Assembly: GCA_021788565.1 (NCBI GenBank)
Contig: JAJYKO010000027.1
Coordinates: 1 to 16,926 of the forward strand
DNA from: Chloroflexota bacterium
GTDB taxonomy: Bacteria; Chloroflexota; UBA6077
Direction of reading: 5' to 3'
Length of the DNA stretch: 16,926 nucleotides
In this document: one piece after another, positions 7,985-14,598 of the stretch
How positions within the stretch are numbered: position 1 is the stretch's first letter
Layout: every line of letters starts with the position of its first letter
Program-made: the position numbers and the translations under genes
Notes under the pieces: model-generated
Told to the model about the DNA's origin: nothing
Databases searched by the model: none
Seen by the model: only the letters and a program-made list of their open reading frames with translations

Positions 7985-8743
7985 CTCCAGCGATCTGGCC
8001 AGGCCGTATACCGCCCGCATCGCCGGACCCTCCGGCACGAAGTCGATGGGGGCCGTGCCCCGCCGCTCGGCCTCCGGGACCGCTTCGTCGTATGGGATCG
8101 TGGCTGCCAGGTTCAGATCATGATTCCAGCAATACTGAGATACGGCCTCTCGATCCGCCTCTGTTCTGATGCGATTCGCCGCTACGATAGTCTGCGGCAC
8201 GCGTAGCTCCTTTGCCAGATCGCGGATACGGGTGGCTGCCTCCAGTGCCCGGTAATACGGCTCGGTCACAACCAGCAGGGTATCGACGTGCTCCACTGTG
8301 CCGCGCCCCATGTGCTCTAGCCCAGCCTCCATGTCCAGCACCGCCACATCGGCCTCAGCCACCAGGTGTCCAGTGATGCCACGCGCCACGGCGTGGGCGT
8401 TGCAGCGTCAACCGACTCCGGCATGATCCACGGTTCCCATTACCAGCAGCCGCACACCGCCCGGGGTAGTGACGCCATACCGCTCCACCACCTCGCTGAC
8501 CGACATGGAGAGTTCTACGAAAGCTTTTCCCTTCGAGTCTTCTCGCCACCGGCCCAGGTCCGGCGGTGTCGGAGTGATCGCGGCGACCCGATCTCGCGGG
8601 ACACCGAGGGATATCGCCAGGTTAGGGTTGGAGTCCGCGTCCAGAGCCAGCACCTGCCTGCCGTCCTGTGCCAGGATACGCGCGAGCGTTCCAGCGATGG
8701 TCGTTTTTCCGACCCCGCCTTTTCCGGCAACTCCCAGCTTCAT
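7976..8743 (-). CDS. CooC-like MinD/ParA-family ATPase, candidate selenoprotein (in-frame UGA at codon 112)
   Basis: P-loop ATPase related to CooC, which loads nickel into CO dehydrogenase. If UGA at 8408-8410 is read through, it gives 255 aa. Deviant Walker A GKGGVGKTT (residues 7-15), ALDAD (33-37), then LLVMGTVDHAGVG-[UGA]-RCNAH, and Walker B-like VLDMEAGLEHMGR (from 135). In CooC the matching place is a CxC motif that binds metal between the two subunits; here UGA takes the first Cys and Cys 114 the second. The frame is unchanged across the UGA and the downstream half is well conserved. ATG 8743 has GGAGAGG upstream and lies 4 nt after the XRE gene stop. No CO dehydrogenase is present, so it probably serves the hydrogenase. 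Alternatives: nonsense mutation or sequencing error (TGC to TGA). A GTG at 8389 could restart the frame but has no Shine-Dalgarno. Confidence 0.75.
8379..8410 (-). promoter_or_regulatory. Candidate bacterial SECIS element following the in-frame UGA
   Basis: On the coding strand the UGA (8410-8408) is followed, after 11 nt, by a perfect 6-bp stem CCACGC (8396-8391) / GCGTGG (8384-8379) closing a 6-nt loop CGTGGC (8390-8385). The second loop base is G, 19 nt after the UGA. That fits the known bacterial pattern: a short hairpin just downstream, with a G in the first loop positions about 16-37 nt away. One further pair is possible with a bulged C. The region is GC-rich, so a 6-bp stem can arise by chance. 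Confidence 0.45.
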
Positions 8744-8747
8744 CGAC

Positions 8748-9068
8748 TCACCTCTCCGTCGTGCCGATCTTCTCTCCCGACGCGCACGTGCACCCCGGAC
8801 ATGCGCACTTCCCGTCGAACAGCGCCCGTTCCAGACGTAGCAGCTTCCGCAACAGCTCACGCTCCCGGCTGTCGAGCCCCTCCAGCACCTCCGGCAACTC
8901 AGCAGCCAGAGCAACCACGTGGTCGGCCGATGGAGTTTCCTCGCCGCTCTCCCAGAAGGAGACCGTGGTCTGGCTCACCCCCAGCCGCGCCGCCAGTTCA
9001 CGTTGGGTGAGGCCGCTCTTCGCCCGCGCCACCCTGAGCGCCAGTGATATCGGTCGAGCCCTGGCCAT
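8748..9068 (-). CDS. XRE-family HTH regulator with C-terminal Cys cluster
   Basis: 106 aa. Residues about 8-60 form an XRE/Cro HTH (SGLTQRELAARLGVSQTTVS, then FWESGEETPSADHV). A charged helix follows (about 66-85), then the tail CACPGCTC (C88, C90, C93, C95). The tail could hold a metal ion or Fe-S cluster and tune DNA binding to nickel, iron or redox state (inference). ATG 9068 has GGGAGG 8 nt upstream and overlaps the protease gene 3' end by 71 bp. Its likely targets are the operon promoter near 15980-16011 or the nickel operon leader, but no site is proven. Confidence 0.85.
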   Translation of the reverse strand: MARARPISLALRVARAKSGLTQRELAARLGVSQTTVSFWESGEETPSADHVVALAAELPEVLEGLDSRERELLRKLLRLERALFDGKCACPGCTCASGEKIGTTER

Positions 9069-9561
9069 GGAGTACCTCCCGGACCAGCCTCTCTATCTCG
9101 ATGGCCGCCTCTTTCGTCGCCTGCCGAACCGGCTCCGTCAGACCGATGCCAAGGTCGAAGAAATCCCCTGCCTGGCATCCGAGTATGAACACCCTGGGCG
9201 GCAGAACTCCCAGCGCCCGAGCAAGTACCAGCGCCCTAGACGGCGTCGCGTAGTGCATATCGGCCAGGAAATCGCGCTGTTCATCCTCGGGCCACATCGT
9301 CAGGTCGGGCACGTCCACCCTAAGGAGCTTCAAGGAGCCGGGTGGCTCTCCGCGATCGACGGCATCCACAATCACCAGGACGTCGTAGCAGTCGATGAGC
9401 TTCTGTACGAGATGGATCCCCCCGATCCCCACCTCGATCAAGTCCGCCTGAGGCGGGAGACCGTTTCGCTCTGTCAGTTGTCGCGTCACCTCTACGCCGA
9501 AACCATCGTCCCGCCGCAGGACGTTTCCCATGCCCGCGATCAGGATGCGTCTAACGAGCAA
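8998..9561 (-). CDS. Hydrogenase maturation protease (M52, HyaD/HybD type)
   Basis: Endopeptidase that clips the C-terminal tail of the large subunit once nickel is in place. 187 aa. It has the family's N-terminal ILIAGMGNVLRRDDGFGVEV, then VIVDAVDRGEPPG and DMHYATPSRAL. The three nickel-sensing ligands of HybD (E16, D62, H93) correspond to D19, D66 and H103, so it should be active. The start is TTG 9561, set by the conserved LLVRRILIAG beginning; no clear Shine-Dalgarno, and it overlaps the NifU-like gene by 22 bp, so translation is probably coupled. The large subunit has a 22-residue tail after its last CxxCxxH, a fitting substrate. The C-terminal 20 residues are low-complexity and overlap the XRE gene. 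Confidence 0.9.
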   Translation of the reverse strand: MLVRRILIAGMGNVLRRDDGFGVEVTRQLTERNGLPPQADLIEVGIGGIHLVQKLIDCYDVLVIVDAVDRGEPPGSLKLLRVDVPDLTMWPEDEQRDFLADMHYATPSRALVLARALGVLPPRVFILGCQAGDFFDLGIGLTEPVRQATKEAAIEIERLVREVLHGQGSTDITGAQGGAGEERPHPT

Positions 9562-10103
9562 CGGAGGTCCCAGCTTTCGAGTCCAGTGGCGGACATAACG
9601 TGTTCAGACTCTGCTTCACATATCTGCAAGGAACGGAAGGCAGGAAACTCCCGTCGTAGCGTTTCCTCAATGCTGCGGCTCAGAGAGTTGGTGGAGCGAG
9701 AGCACGCCAGGCAAGCTCCAGAAATGCGCAGAGTCACCATGCCATCCGCGACGTTCTCCACCTCGATCGCGCCGCCGTGGGCCCGAGCGTAGTCCTGGAA
9801 CGTGAAGAGTGCTGCGTCGACCCACGTTCGATCGTCGCAGGGAATGAGATCGTACATGAGCATGAGTTGCCGGACGATGGGGTCCTCGGCGAGCTGGTCC
9901 AGTAGTTCCGGGTGACCGCCTTCCTTGAGGATGGACACCACTCGCTCGAGGGGCTGCCGGTGCACGGCGTCGACGGCCTGAAGCAGGTCGACCGCCTTAT
10001 CCCTCACGCGCGGGTACGGGAGTTCCTCGAACTCCTGCCACAGTGCACTCAGGCGTTCCGCAGCCGATGCGAACTCCGCTTCCGCCGATCGCGGCTCGAG
10101 CAT
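9540..10103 (-). CDS. NifU-like (Nfu C-terminal domain) protein
   Basis: 187 aa. A helical N-terminal half (about 1-100) of no family I recognise is followed by an Nfu domain: HGGAIEVENVADGMVTLRIS then ACLACSRS (CxxC at 131-134) and a helix SIEETLRREFP. In Nfu proteins the CxxC holds a [4Fe-4S] cluster for transfer; here the small-subunit clusters are the likely target. ATG 10103 has AGGAGGGG 5 nt upstream; an in-frame start at 10136 adds 11 residues but has no such site. The last 20 bases run into the protease gene. The 122-bp gap upstream (10104-10225) shows no gene; it has a small GAGCG/CGCTC hairpin. Confidence 0.85.
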   Translation of the reverse strand: MLEPRSAEAEFASAAERLSALWQEFEELPYPRVRDKAVDLLQAVDAVHRQPLERVVSILKEGGHPELLDQLAEDPIVRQLMLMYDLIPCDDRTWVDAALFTFQDYARAHGGAIEVENVADGMVTLRISGACLACSRSTNSLSRSIEETLRREFPAFRSLQICEAESEHVMSATGLESWDLRCSLDAS

Positions 10104-10225
10104 TAGCCCCCTCCTACCAGTCAGTCTCCAGAGCACAGCTCGCCGGGCAGGGAAGGGCGAGCGTCCCGCTCACACGCCCTCCGGAATCCGTCCCTATCTA
10201 CCGGTTTTTGCGAACCACGTCATCC

Positions 10226-10606
10226 CTACAGATGCTGGCCATGAGACTCGCAGGCCTCGGGACCCAGGGTGTGGCAGGCGCAGTTGGGATCGCTGCACTC
10301 GCCGTGGGCCTGCCCCGTGAGCCCGGCGAACTCGTCCGCGAAGCGCCGCCCGCCCTCCTTCACCCCAAGCTCGGTGAGGCAATATCGTAGCGGGATCCCG
10401 TCCTGTACTGTCGTGGCGTAACTCTCGTCCACCAGCCGCACCAGACACTGTTGTACCAGTTCCTCGCCGACTTCCAGGAAAGTCACCAGGTCGCGCGCCG
10501 TCACCGACTCGCCCAGCCCCTCGCCGCGGAGCCAGTACAGGATCTGCAGGATCTCGTCGCGCCAGTAGAGCGCGTCCAGGGGATCACGTGCCAATTCGCC
10601 AGCCAC
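10226..10606 (-). CDS. Winged-helix-like protein with C-terminal Cys/His-rich tail
   Basis: 126 aa from GTG 10606, 7 nt after the upstream stop; only GAAGAG lies directly before it. Residues about 12-95 read as a winged helix (RDEILQILYWLRGEGLGES, VTARDLVTFLEVGEELVQQC, a wing YATTVQDGIPLRYCLTELG, then a last helix EGGRRFADEFAGL). The tail is Cys/His-rich: H101, C104, C109, C111, H112, C119, H122, H125, with a CSDPNCAC core. It may bind metal or an Fe-S cluster. It could be a regulator or, since it is embedded among maturation genes, a structural maturation factor. I do not recognise a named family. Confidence 0.75.
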   Translation of the reverse strand: MAGELARDPLDALYWRDEILQILYWLRGEGLGESVTARDLVTFLEVGEELVQQCLVRLVDESYATTVQDGIPLRYCLTELGVKEGGRRFADEFAGLTGQAHGECSDPNCACHTLGPEACESHGQHL

Positions 10607-10613
10607 CTCTTCG

Positions 10614-11123
10614 CTAATCGCCCGCTACCAACTCGCCGTCGTCCCCAGCCGCGAGCCTCCGCACCGCATCCACCACCTTCTCCAACGATCCCTCGACTCG
10701 CGGACTGAACCCCGGTCCCCAGTCGGTGTCTTCCGGCTCCACCTCCACGACCACCACATCTTCCGGAAGGGCGCCGAAGTGCTCGGCCACTATCAGCAGG
10801 TTGTCCAGACTGATGATGCCTGTGACCGCTTCAGCGACCCTCTCCTGGATCTGGGCGGCATCCGGCAAATCACCGCGCCAGCGGTAGCAGTAGACACCAC
10901 CGGGCTCCCGCCCCCTGCCTACTGCCGAAACCAGGACGATGCGGTCGTAGTGCCCGGGCCTGTCCTCCAGCCTCTGCACCACGGCGATGGGGCCGAAGCT
11001 CCAGTCGTCCACGTCAACATCCGACGGCCACTCCATCTCCCGCAGCCGCGGCACAAGTACGGGGCCGACCGACAGGTCCCTCAGGTTCGTGTATCCGACA
11101 CCCGCGATCATTACGTGAGTCAT
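10614..11123 (-). CDS. Hydrogenase maturation protease homologue lacking the metal ligands
   Basis: 169 aa with the M52 fold outline: VMIAGVGYTNLRDLSVGP, then HYDRIVLVSAVGRGREPGGV, then SLDNLLIVAEHFGALPEDVV and VEVEPEDTDWG. Aligned by eye with the canonical protease at 8998-9561, the three HybD ligand positions become L17 (E16), S66 (D62) and G102 (H93). So the nickel-sensing and cleavage site appears lost. It probably acts as a chaperone or scaffold for the large subunit, which it follows. No Shine-Dalgarno is visible before ATG 11123, and a second ATG at codon 5 is possible. The 52-bp gap before it is AT-rich. Confidence 0.82.
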   Translation of the reverse strand: MTHVMIAGVGYTNLRDLSVGPVLVPRLREMEWPSDVDVDDWSFGPIAVVQRLEDRPGHYDRIVLVSAVGRGREPGGVYCYRWRGDLPDAAQIQERVAEAVTGIISLDNLLIVAEHFGALPEDVVVVEVEPEDTDWGPGFSPRVEGSLEKVVDAVRRLAAGDDGELVAGD

Positions 11124-11143
11124 CAGCCGTTAGTGATTATTAG

Positions 11144-11172
11144 TTAGCAGCGAGCTAGTAGGTAACTGCTAA
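11144..11172. repeat. Inverted repeat in the AT-rich gap after the large-subunit gene
   Basis: TTAGCAG (11144-11150) and CTGCTAA (11166-11172), 15 bases apart, within a TAG/TTAG-rich 52-bp stretch (11124-11175) that differs sharply from the GC-rich surroundings. It could be a hairpin that ends or processes the message after the structural genes. Confidence 0.4.
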
Positions 11173-11175
11173 TAG

Positions 11176-13050
11176 CTATTCGAGTCCGCACCCGCAGGTG
11201 TTGACCTCTCGGGTGACCACGAACGGACTGCCGTCGACGTGGATGTGCGTCGTGCACGGCATGCACGGGTCGAAGCTACGAATCGTCCGCAGGATATCGA
11301 TGCCCTTGAAACTCTCAGGGCTGCCAAACTCCTCCAGGATCGGGGTGTTCATCACCGACTCCTCGTAAGGGCCGGGGTTGCCCCATGGATCCTTGGGACT
11401 GGCGTTCCAGGTCGAAGGCGTGACGATCTGGTAGTTGCTCAGCGCTCCCTCGTCGATGACGGCGTGGTGGGTCAGGTACCCTCGGCCCGCACCCCAGAAT
11501 CCTGCCCCAATGTGCGTGCCTTTCCGGGGCACTTCAAATGGCGTATGGACTCTGTCCTTACCCTGTTTCAGAAGGTCGAGGCCGATCAGCCAGTTGTCGA
11601 ATGCCACGAGCGCGTTAAAGGGAATGCAATAGGCCCGTCCCCTGTTCCGCTCGAAGGCGTTCCAGAGGGTGGGGATCCTCCACTCGAGCTCCATCTCCGG
11701 CAGGCTCCCCTCCGGCACTCGCATCTTAAGGCTCGTGCCAGTCGGCTGTATGAAGCGGGTGTGCGGCATCACGTTGGACTGAGCGGTATTCCATATCCGC
11801 GCTGTGCACTCCCCCTCCATGGCACGCCGGTCCCACCTTGGCGATGTCCCCCATGAGTACTTCTCACGCCAGTTCTGGCCCGTCGGCTTCGGCTTGGTTT
11901 CCTTGTTCCACGGGTGGTAAGGACTTATTGGGTTTCCGGCCGGGTCCGTCTTGAAGCGGTGATTCGCCCAGTTCTCGTAGAACGAGTGCTCGACAAACTC
12001 CTCTATACCGATGTTCAGAGCCGTCAGATTGTGCGTCACGACCTGGCCATCGACAATTACCCCCGGCGTCGCCCATCGCCGCGCTCCCCATTCGTCGCAC
12101 CGCGCGTAGGAAGCGTCGTAGGAGAACGGGTCATCCCAGATGCCTGGGTCAATCATGTTCGCGGGACTGGCACCGACCTTCTTGTAGTCGGGATTCACAT
12201 CGTAGAAGAAATCGCACAGGTCGTCCCAGATCCCAACAACCTTCTTCGCGTAATCGAAGAGTTGGACCATGGATGGGTACATCTGGTTGAAGACACCGAC
12301 GTCGACAGTGCTGCTCACGCCGCCCGGGATGGCGGACTCAGGGTGCGGGTACTTGGCGGCGATCAGCACATAGGCGTCCCTTGCCACGCGGGTCATGTGG
12401 AGCCCTTCCAGGTACAAAGATCCGCTCAGCGGGTTCATGCCGGTCATGATGTCTCCGATGGTTCTGAACCCGTGTATATTGGCATGCGGTGCCGGCGTGG
12501 TCGTAGCCCTCTCCCACACCGATGGATTGGTCGTCTGGACGACCGCCTGGGAGTAATCCGGACCGGCCAGCAGAGCCAGGTGAATTGGGTTGTCATACAG
12601 GAACTCCAGTGCGAGCTCCAGGTTCCGTACGACGATGCCCAGGGGTGGAGGTGGTACGGGGAAGGCCATCTCCAGGGCAAGGGCCGAGCAGGTTGAGTGG
12701 ACGCCCCCGCATACCCCGCACGCTCGACTGCTGATGTACGCGGCGTCTCTGGGGTCCCGGCCCTTGAGTATCACCTCGTAGCCGCGGAAGAGGGTCCCCA
12801 TCGAGTCGGTCTCCAGGACGCGCCGCTCCCGCAGATCAACGACCGTGTGGAACGCGAGCGCTCCGGCCACGCGAGTGACCGGGTCGAAGTCTACTGGCTT
12901 GATGTGGCCGTTGCGAGCTAGCAACTCCTTGATCCGGTCGGCCTGCTCATCCAGCGACCGCGTCTCGTAGGCGTATGGGTCGCGCGCGCCCTCCTTGAGG
13001 TAGGCCCGACCGCTCTCATCGAATTCGATCGGCAGGTTCTTGAAGCACAT
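11176..13050 (-). CDS. hhyL: [NiFe]-hydrogenase large subunit, group 1h (Hhy) type
   Basis: Catalytic subunit that binds the Ni-Fe(CN)2CO centre and oxidises H2. 624 aa. The N-terminal motif RACGVCGGVHSTC gives C111, C114 and H118; the C-terminal motif DPCMPCTTH gives C596 and C599 (all four nickel ligands are Cys, not Sec). FDPVTRVAGAL (from 55), PPPLGIVVRNLELALEFL, LAGPDYSQ and HPWNKETKPKP resemble the high-affinity group 1h enzymes of actinobacteria as I remember them. A 22-residue tail follows H602 and is probably removed by the maturation protease. The tail has an odd TCGCGLE end. ATG 13050 has GAGAGGAGG upstream. It is separated from the small-subunit gene by five membrane-protein genes. 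The subgroup label is from memory. Confidence 0.93.
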   Translation of the reverse strand: MCFKNLPIEFDESGRAYLKEGARDPYAYETRSLDEQADRIKELLARNGHIKPVDFDPVTRVAGALAFHTVVDLRERRVLETDSMGTLFRGYEVILKGRDPRDAAYISSRACGVCGGVHSTCSALALEMAFPVPPPPLGIVVRNLELALEFLYDNPIHLALLAGPDYSQAVVQTTNPSVWERATTTPAPHANIHGFRTIGDIMTGMNPLSGSLYLEGLHMTRVARDAYVLIAAKYPHPESAIPGGVSSTVDVGVFNQMYPSMVQLFDYAKKVVGIWDDLCDFFYDVNPDYKKVGASPANMIDPGIWDDPFSYDASYARCDEWGARRWATPGVIVDGQVVTHNLTALNIGIEEFVEHSFYENWANHRFKTDPAGNPISPYHPWNKETKPKPTGQNWREKYSWGTSPRWDRRAMEGECTARIWNTAQSNVMPHTRFIQPTGTSLKMRVPEGSLPEMELEWRIPTLWNAFERNRGRAYCIPFNALVAFDNWLIGLDLLKQGKDRVHTPFEVPRKGTHIGAGFWGAGRGYLTHHAVIDEGALSNYQIVTPSTWNASPKDPWGNPGPYEESVMNTPILEEFGSPESFKGIDILRTIRSFDPCMPCTTHIHVDGSPFVVTREVNTCGCGLE

Positions 13051-13067
13051 CGCATCCTCCTCTCAGG

Positions 13068-13337
13068 CTAGCCCCGCAGGGTCTGGGCGATGGCGCGGAG
13101 GCGCTCGTCGACCGCGACGAGACGGCTGTACAGCGTCGTCGCGGCGTCGTTTACAGCCGGCAGATCCTGGGAGAGCGGCGCAGTATTGTCGCGGATTGCC
13201 TTCAGTCCCTCGGTAAGTTTGGCCAGATTCTCGTTTGCGCGGACGAGCGCCGTCGCCGCGGGAACCAGATAGGCGACGAGAAGCACGACGACCGACCCGG
13301 TGGTCAGTAGGGTGAGCGAGATCAAGAGCTTCTTCAC
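13068..13337 (-). CDS. Small single-TM membrane protein 5 (hydrogenase-linked family)
   Basis: 89 aa. Residues 4-29 form a TM helix (LLISLTLLTTGSVVVLLVAYLV). A helical, amphipathic C-terminal part follows, with the shared motif AIRDNTAPL (N51, T52). No Cys or clear haem ligands. ATG 13337 overlaps the previous gene by 4 bp. It lies 17 bp before the large-subunit gene. See the shared-motif finding. Confidence 0.82.
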   Translation of the reverse strand: MKKLLISLTLLTTGSVVVLLVAYLVPAATALVRANENLAKLTEGLKAIRDNTAPLSQDLPAVNDAATTLYSRLVAVDERLRAIAQTLRG

Positions 13338-13654
13338 TGCTGACCCTCCTCAGCGTTCTCGGGAGGGCGTGCCGGCCGCGCCGCGAGGGCGTCCTGCAAC
13401 GCTGCCAGATGGCTCTCCATCGACTGGGCTCCAGAGACCAGTTGGGGGGCCAGAGAGAGCGTCTGCTTGAGAGCTGTCGCCTTAGACGTGTTCTCGGCGA
13501 TGCCCGCCCCGGCTCGCAGAATCTCTTCGGAGTACAGCTCTATATGTCGTGCGGCTGCCCGGGCGCGGATGAGCCACGACACCAGGTTAGGCAGGAAGGC
13601 TAAAACCGCGCCGAGAAGGCTTATCCACCAGACGATCGCCACGAATGGGTTCAT
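13334..13654 (-). CDS. Small single-TM membrane protein 4 (hydrogenase-linked family)
   Basis: 106 aa. N-terminal TM at about 5-29 (VAIVWWISLLGAVLAFLPNL), then a long helical region with the shared motif GIAENTSKA (N55, T56) and a charged Pro/Glu-rich end. No Cys. It overlaps both neighbours by 4 bp (ATGA type), so these genes are translationally coupled. Confidence 0.82.
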   Translation of the reverse strand: MNPFVAIVWWISLLGAVLAFLPNLVSWLIRARAAARHIELYSEEILRAGAGIAENTSKATALKQTLSLAPQLVSGAQSMESHLAALQDALAARPARPPENAEEGQQ

Positions 13655-13950
13655 CGCGAGCGCCCCTTTCCGCCGGACAGCGCGCTGACTGTGGCGACCA
13701 GACTCTGATCAACGGCTGCCAACTGTCCGGCCAGCTTGCTCAGTCCTTCGTTGAGCCGCCCGACCTCCGGAGCGAGGTGGCTGGTCTCCTTTTCGATCGC
13801 GCGCACCCCGAAGCGGATCTTAGCCAGGTAGCTGCCGCCCAGCCCCCCGATCCTCTCTAGGGAGGTGACTATTCGGAACAGGAAGTAGACCAGAGCCACC
13901 GCCAGAATGGCGACCTCTAGCGCAGTGAGAACGACTAGACGGATAGTCAT
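13651..13950 (-). CDS. Small single-TM membrane protein 3 (hydrogenase-linked family)
   Basis: 99 aa. N-terminal TM at about 4-27 (RLVVLTALEVAILAVALVYF), then a helical tail with heptad-like hydrophobics (LAPEVGRLNEGLSKLAGQL) suited to a coiled coil. The shared motif appears as AIEKETSHL (E55, T56), Glu replacing Asn. ATG 13950 overlaps the previous stop by 4 bp. Confidence 0.82.
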   Translation of the reverse strand: MTIRLVVLTALEVAILAVALVYFLFRIVTSLERIGGLGGSYLAKIRFGVRAIEKETSHLAPEVGRLNEGLSKLAGQLAAVDQSLVATVSALSGGKGRSR

Positions 13951-14246
13951 GATGGGCCTCCCTTTCCCGATGCGCCACCGGCTGCCGTCTGGATCCGGCT
14001 AGCGGCGCGAGCGATCTCGTCCGCGGTGTCAGAGACCTCACCCAGGTTCTGATTGACGCGCCCAAGGAGCGCAATGTGGACCGTGTTGTTGGCGATCAGC
14101 TTCCCCACCTGCCAGACCTGAGCGGAGCCCTGGAGGACCTCCTCGGACGTCCGGCAAAGGACACCCAGCAGCGACGCAACTACGCCGAGGACCGCCAGTC
14201 CGGCAGCGAGGCTGATCCCCCAGCACTTGACGACGGAGTCTGACAT
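13947..14246 (-). CDS. Small single-TM membrane protein 2 (hydrogenase-linked family)
   Basis: 99 aa from ATG 14246, chosen because GGGAGG lies just upstream; an in-frame start at 14333 would add a 29-residue Arg-rich stretch that overlaps the gene before it. TM at about 10-31 (GISLAAGLAVLGVVASLLGV), then a helical part with the shared motif LIANNTVHI (N54, T55). Cys 8 and Cys 31 flank the TM. It follows the previous gene by 16 bp. Confidence 0.82.
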   Translation of the reverse strand: MSDSVVKCWGISLAAGLAVLGVVASLLGVLCRTSEEVLQGSAQVWQVGKLIANNTVHIALLGRVNQNLGEVSDTADEIARAASRIQTAAGGASGKGGPS

Positions 14247-14262
14247 GACCTTATCCTCCCCT

Positions 14263-14553
14263 CTACCGCGCCCGCGGTCCCTCGAGGCTGTCGGCGATCT
14301 CGGACGCATGTTGAGAAATCGCACGGGCGCCAAGCAGAAGCTGCCCGGACAGCGAGTCGGTATCCGCGAGTTTCCAGATTGGCCTGGTATTGGTCACAAT
14401 ATCCTGCGCCAGGCCCTGGATGCGCAAAGCGTTGGCCCGGATGCTTCGAGCCGTCACGATGATCGCCAGCAGAAGTGCGGCAACAGCGGCGACAACGACG
14501 CCCGCGAGTGCCGCGCCCGTGTACCAATACCGGAGTACCTTTTTGCGAGACAT
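14263..14553 (-). CDS. Small single-TM membrane protein 1 (hydrogenase-linked family)
   Basis: 96 aa. A positive N-terminus (MSRKKVLRYW) and a TM at about 11-34 (TGAALAGVVVAAVAALLLAI) suggest the C-terminal part faces outward, by the positive-inside rule. A helical tail follows with the shared motif DIVTNTRPI (N55, T56). ATG 14553 has GGAGG 7 nt upstream. First of five such genes after the small subunit, which it follows by 45 bp. Confidence 0.82.
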   Translation of the reverse strand: MSRKKVLRYWYTGAALAGVVVAAVAALLLAIIVTARSIRANALRIQGLAQDIVTNTRPIWKLADTDSLSGQLLLGARAISQHASEIADSLEGPRAR

Positions 14554-14598
14554 CGCATTACCTCCGATCCTCCGACCGCGACGATACCCGGCGATTTC

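Noticed and set aside
7216..8169. Long + strand frame (about 317 codons) over nicO and the end of the CooC-like gene
   Set aside because: It is Arg/Gly/Pro-rich with no domain, and overlaps two genes with clear family motifs.
7976..8389. Downstream half of the CooC-like gene as a separate gene starting at GTG 8389
   Set aside because: It has no Shine-Dalgarno, lacks the P-loop, and is in the same frame as the upstream half with continuous homology.
8668..9792. + strand frame (about 374 codons) opposite the XRE and protease genes
   Set aside because: It opposes two genes with intact motifs and has no recognisable content of its own.
11176..13050. [NiFeSe] hydrogenase, given the possible Sec machinery
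   Set aside because: The large-subunit nickel ligands are encoded as Cys (CGVC and DPCMPC); no in-frame UGA is present.
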